Part shown: in pieces, positions 59,706-64,000 of the stretch
How positions within the stretch are numbered: position 1 is the first letter of the stretch
How the letters are laid out: each line of letters starts with the position of its first letter
Assembly (NCBI GenBank): GCA_008973525.1
Contig: WACJ01000516.1
Location: forward strand, 1,302,001 to 1,366,000
Source: Stenopsyche tienmushanensis
Taxonomy: Eukaryota; Arthropoda; Insecta; Trichoptera; Stenopsychidae
Direction of reading: 5' to 3'
DNA length: 64,000 nt
Program-made: the position numbers and the translations under genes
The notes under the pieces: generated by a model
Database searches by the model: none
The model's input: the letters and a program-made list of their open reading frames with translations, nothing else
Told to the model about the DNA's origin: nothing

Positions 59706-61648
59706 TACAAGCTTCGTACACGCTGAGCGGTCCTGACAGATACGTGGATTTGTATGGACGATAAGTGGCGGATATACGAATATAACATTTAAGTTTATGA
59801 TGATTTAAAATTAGCTCACTACTCAAAAGTTTAACGACAACTATTTCGATTCAGGATGGGTTTTATTCGAAAATCTTTAAAAGAGAACGACGCAAATGAT
59901 AGCAGTCTTTTGTACCCCTCGCTAGCATACTAAAATCTATATTTTGATGTTATAATATGTTGTTTATTTTCTAATTTTAGATAGATAATTGAATGCTTTG
60001 CGTATATTTAAATTCATAATAATTTAATTTCCTTATGATTCTAAAATATTTTTGCATTTTAAAGCTATCTTTGCTCTATTAGTTTGGATTTAAAAGCGCT
60101 TAATGTTCTGAGAATTTATGAAATTTGACGTGACCCAGTATTGGTTTTGGTTATCTTCAAAATGTGCTTTGTATCTAGACGATCTAAGATATTATCTTGC
60201 CTTATAAACAAATTAAAAGTGTAAAAATTGTCAAAAACAGCTTATCAGCATGTTTTTTTTTAAATTTGATTTTAACGAATCAAACAAATATTTGATGATT
60301 TCACTTGGATAGAGTCCATAACTGGCAATTTTCACCGTTTAGCAATGAATGAAAATGATTCTGTCAATATGGTATATTTTGAGGTTCTCTCGCTCAAAAA
60401 GGATCATAAATAAGCTCGAATCGCATATAAAAAGTCGAAATGGAAGTGCGAGTGAAATAAAGGTGCCAATAATGTGTTTGTAATACAAAGTAGAGGACAG
60501 AGAGCGGTAATAGAAGGCATGTAATACATAGCGAGCAAGCATTATGGTTGTTTATACGGCGGGGAACTGGAGTCAGATTCAATTGGTATGCCCCTTATCT
60601 CAGAGACAGACCATCGCCAGACCCAAACTAAAAGCTTTTAATATCTTATTTATCTAATTCTAAATACGGAGCCGGAGCTCTGAGATCTCACACTGACGCG
60701 CTGGTATATAAAGATTTCGATAGAGCTTTTATCGATGGGCTTGGAAAGCTCCAGCCGAAAATGCTAGAGGGGAGTGCTGTATTTTACTTCGCTCTCGACT
60801 CGCGGTTATCGTTCAGTTAAATTATAAGTTTATACCCTTATCAGCTAAAGCCACAAATGCTCTGGAGATTTCCAGGGGAGCCAGGCTTTATTTCACCAAC
60901 ACTCGATATAATATATATATATATATATTTATTATATACACACACATACTTATATAAATTCTTTGAAATGAAATTTTGATCAAAACTATATTTATTTATC
61001 GAGTGAATCGATAAACTTTTGCCCGAGTGCGATAAATACTTCAAAATTAAAATATGACACCATTTAATATTTACCCCTATACTAACGATATTTTTTTTCT
61101 TTTTAGAAGATATATAAGCTGCTTGAAAATGAATAGAAAAATATTCAATAATTTGGATGGAGATATCGATAAATTCTGATCGCATAAGCTATTGTTTGAT
61201 TCTTCATTATAAACACACTTTAGCCATCAATTTGCAATAAGAAATATATACTTATATGTACTTACAACAGAATGCGGCAGGGAAACTTCCTTATTTGAAA
61301 TGAGCGCCCTTAAGTGACAGTTATTCCGAAAAGGGGGAAATTAGAGATATATCCGTTGGACTTTTAGAGCTCTTGACACGATCATTAACAAATTGACGCG
61401 CTATTATGATCTCATGACTTCAATGGATGTTGAATGGTACTTAGTACATTAGCTTGCAATACAAAGAATTGTTGCTGTAAATGACAACTTTATCGATGCG
61501 ATAAGTGCGAATATCGAGAAAAATGGTTATAATTTAAATTTCGTACCTTACATTTTGAGCCTTCCCATTTGGAGATTATAGTGAGGGGATTGAATTATAT
61601 GTTTTCTTTTTCTCCTCTTTGGCATAAAGTTATCTTCAGTTACATTTT
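59706..61648. other. non-coding; AT microsatellite, GATA-type motifs
   Basis: An (AT)n run lies at about 60,908-60,930 followed by a CA stretch. Around 60,590-60,745 several TTATC/GATAG sites and a TATATAAAG (about 60,704-60,712) occur in a G+C-richer patch, a weak promoter candidate. No gene recognised. Confidence 0.35.
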
Positions 61649-61659
61649 TTAAAAGCGCT

Positions 61660-61890
61660 CAGGGGCTATGATAATGGGTCGCGATAGGGGCGGCCGTGCG
61701 GGGGACCATGGTTCGATCTCCGCATTTACATTAAGAGGTGTTAATGGCCCTACCCATACCCAATTTTGTTTGGGGATATTCAAATGAGCTCCTTGGGGCC
61801 TGGGGAAGATGCTCGCCTCGTTCGTGTTCATGTAAAATTGGATATTAGTGAAATACGAACATGCTGATTTCTTACGCCTCATCCGACCTC
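61660..61890. repeat. possible tRNA-related repeat
   Basis: GGTTCGATCTCC (about 61,710-61,721) is a close B-box match, within an unusually G+C-rich patch. No T-stem or acceptor stem pairs with it, so it is not a tRNA gene. Could be a decayed SINE. Confidence 0.2.
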
Positions 61891-63149
61891 GCCGATTTAC
61901 CTAATGTCCTTTATCGCGGACCGGCGAATCTAAACCGCTATTCATAAATTCGATCTATCGAATTTTGATTCTAGCTGCAAATTGAAATATGCCTCGATTA
62001 TACTATGGAATACCCCGAATAGAACAGACTAATATTTGTGGCGTATTAAGATACCACAATCGCGCCGAAGAATTTCCTCCACTAAGTGGATACAAATACA
62101 TCGAATGAGTGCCGAACAGATAAAGCATTATACGTTATGGTTATTATTAGACGTTAGCTAATTTTTAAAGAATGATCTGGCGTAATGAATCAGTTACAAA
62201 GTAAGTGCCTTCTGATAAATGTTCACATGGCTATCTTCATAATTTATCTACATGAACCATGCTTCTGATGGTGCCCATTAATATTGACAAAATGTGCACA
62301 GCCTTTATTCATCTATAAATTTATCTTAATAGCCTTTAAATTTGAACCATCCTGATCTTATTACTCGGATATGGAAGTTTTATTAACTGATAGCATACCA
62401 AAACATAGTAATATTCATCAGAAATAGTTCTCAGATACTGATGTAGAAAAATGTGCATTAACATAGTTACGATGTATAAAACGCTACCGAACAAAAATTA
62501 TAATACATTTTAATTACGGATATTCAAAATTGATCTTGATAAACTGGCTTATCGTGCACATTAAGCAGATTTTAGCGGAAACCATAAAAATGCATATTGA
62601 ATATCTTTTTTTACTAAATTAACACTAATAAGAAATTTGTGTGATTAGTAAAACGATTATATTAATAGGACTTACAATCGGACGCTCCCATGCTGTGATT
62701 TGATTGTCATCCAACTCGTTCATTGACTTTAGAAGAATTTACTCTTTAGATTTATTATTTAATCTCGTCAATCAAAGCGATATTCAATTTTATTCTACTG
62801 TCCGAGTTTAATTTTGACAAAGTGTTCTATAGATACAAATCGTATGATGTTTTTAATCAAATTTTGCTACAGTGGATAAATTCCTGGACTTTTGTTATCA
62901 AAATGTAGGGAAACATCCACTGCACAAACTGAAATTAAATACTGCAAAAAGTAAGCACTAAAGCTGGTAATAAAGATGGGCAGGGCTATATATGAATTGA
63001 TTGTTTTATTAAATAATTTTGTCACTAACTTTTACATTTTTGTTCATGATAAAAGGTCAATCTTTTTTTTAAGCGTAATGCCATATAATTAAAATATATG
63101 ATAATCCGTACGTTTTCGCAAGAAAACACAACTATCTAAACGCTTATGT
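61891..63149. other. non-coding, nothing recognised
   Basis: AT-rich sequence. TACTGTCCGAGTTTAATTTTGA at about 62,797 partly resembles 5,043-5,065 (ACTGTCCGAGTTTCATTTTG), a possible further repeat. Confidence 0.4.
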
Positions 63150-63352
63150 ATGAATAAATTTGCTCTTATATCAGAAACGTGGATGAAATTTATAGACAAT
63201 AGCCAAGCGTACCATACAAAGATACGTATTAGAATTGATGAACAGTTCATTCCTTGGAAAGCTCAATTCCGATTTATACAATATATGCCAAATAAGCTAC
63301 ATATATTTGGTATGAAATGTTGGCTAACAGTCGATGTTAAAATCAAATACAC
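63150..63352 (+). pseudogene. piggyBac transposase fragment
   Basis: One open frame gives ETWMKFIDN, then IRIDEQFIPWKAQFRFIQYM and PNKLHIFGMKCWLTVD. This aligns with the piggyBac core (FI.NC....ITIDEQL..F.GRC.FRQYIP.KP.KYGIK.W.L.D); the D in IDEQ is in the first catalytic Asp region. The catalytic domain continues in neither direction: the family B element starts at about 63,352, apparently inserted into or joined to it. The rest of the frame beyond 63,352 is Tigger-type terminal sequence, not piggyBac. Confidence 0.88.
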
Positions 63353-63975
63353 ACGGGCCTCGTATAAGACGGTTTTATATAACACGTTTGTATAATTTGT
63401 GACATATTTTATATAACACGGAATTTTGTCGATATTGTTTCTGCATCTGCATTTTAAATTCTTGCTGGAAAAAGCTGTGGTCAGAAGTAGTTTCTGGCGA
63501 AAATGTTTTACCATCAATAGACGATGAATATCAAAGGACAATAAACATTTGTCGTGATATTGTCGAAATATTAAATGAATCTACCACAATTAATGACTAA
63601 GAAAGCAGTTGCAGCGAAATAGCTACATGTTTCACATTAAAAATAATTAATGAAGGCATTTAATTGGCTATTAAATTAGATCTTTTTAAATAGAAAATTA
63701 TCCTATAATGAAAAGAAGTTTAAAATTCAAGACATTTTGGAATATATAACGAAATACATAAAGATTTATACGGTAAAAACAGACAATCGTTGATTACCGA
63801 ATTTTTAAGATTAAAACCAGAAATACTCCAGAGTTCTCAGATGATGGAAACCCGTGTTTTTATTTTTAAAAAAATACACACTTATAAAAATTATCTTCGA
63901 TGTGTTTTTGGCAAACAAACCCTAATTTTGTATGAGCTTCAAAGCTTGTATAACACGGATTTGTATTAAACGACA
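63352..63975 (+). mobile_element. family B Tigger-derived deletion element, copy 2
   Basis: Opens with CCTCGTATAAGACGGTTTTA, a Tigger-style end, and by 63,460 reads NSCWKKLWSEVVSGENVLPS and then IDDEYQRTINICRDIVEILN. This is the transposase C-terminal part in the same arrangement as the 12.6-kb copy. About 250 bp further on, CCAGAAATACTCCAGAGTTC (from 63,820) matches the tail shared with that copy, and CTTGTATAACACGG (63,945-63,958) resembles the other end. The catalytic domain is absent. The extra 250 bp separates this copy from the shorter 12.6-kb one. Confidence 0.75.
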
Positions 63976-64000
63976 TTTTTGTGGAACCATTTAACCGCGT

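Noticed and set aside
60908..60930. AT run as a replication origin or matrix site
   Set aside because: A simple microsatellite with no supporting context.
61700..61730. tRNA gene at GGTTCGATCTCC
   Set aside because: No T-stem, anticodon arm or acceptor stem can be formed around it.

Overview
The window looks like non-coding nuclear DNA from an arthropod, most likely an insect. It is AT-rich (roughly two thirds A+T by eye). Open frames are short and mostly chance. Operons, bacterial ribosome binding sites, rRNA and CRISPR arrays are all absent. The recognisable content is a mix of transposon families common in insect genomes: Ty3/gypsy, pogo/Tigger-like, piggyBac, mariner, a hAT-like terminal-repeat element and an RTE-type LINE tail. 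The order cannot be named from the sequence. I recognise no host protein-coding exon. One very strong tandem splice signal at 19.2 kb suggests that at least part of the window is a long intron of a plus-strand gene.

Layout. 0-5 kb: a mariner N-terminal relic, two copies of an unnamed repeat (R1) and a copy of a Tigger-like repeat (family C). 5-9.3 kb: plain non-coding DNA. 9.4-10.5 kb: a longer family C copy with a perfect hairpin. 12.6-12.9 kb: a Tigger-derived deletion element (family B). 17.8-18.4 kb: a Tigger transposase fragment. 19.2 kb: candidate recursive splice site. 19.5-20.6 kb: a Tigger (family A) pseudogene on the minus strand. 26.05-26.84 kb: a hAT-like non-autonomous element. 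29,673-36,090: the main feature, a 6.4-kb Ty3/gypsy-type LTR retrotransposon. 38.8-39.0 kb: an internally deleted mariner. 42.66-44.3 kb: a Tigger copy apparently interrupted by a TTAA-flanked piggyBac relic. 45-54 kb: non-coding DNA with two GC-rich islands and many GATA-type motifs. 53.1-53.4 kb: the 3' end of a plus-strand Tigger. 57.5-57.9 kb: an RTE tail with target duplication next to a piggyBac C-terminal relic. 63.15-63.98 kb: a piggyBac fragment abutting a second family B element.

The most interesting object is the LTR element. Its two 472-bp LTRs appear identical, with intact TATA and polyA signals, a primer binding site and a polypurine tract. It carries one uninterrupted 527-codon gag-like frame. 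Its pol region is nevertheless broken by many stops and frameshifts, though protease, reverse transcriptase and integrase motifs remain readable. Identical LTRs mean a recent insertion, while a decayed pol means old damage. The simplest reading is a non-autonomous family mobilised in trans. A recent LTR conversion or ectopic exchange is the alternative, and the missing target duplication keeps that open.

The other elements are relics. They do not act together as a pathway; together they record successive waves of DNA transposons.
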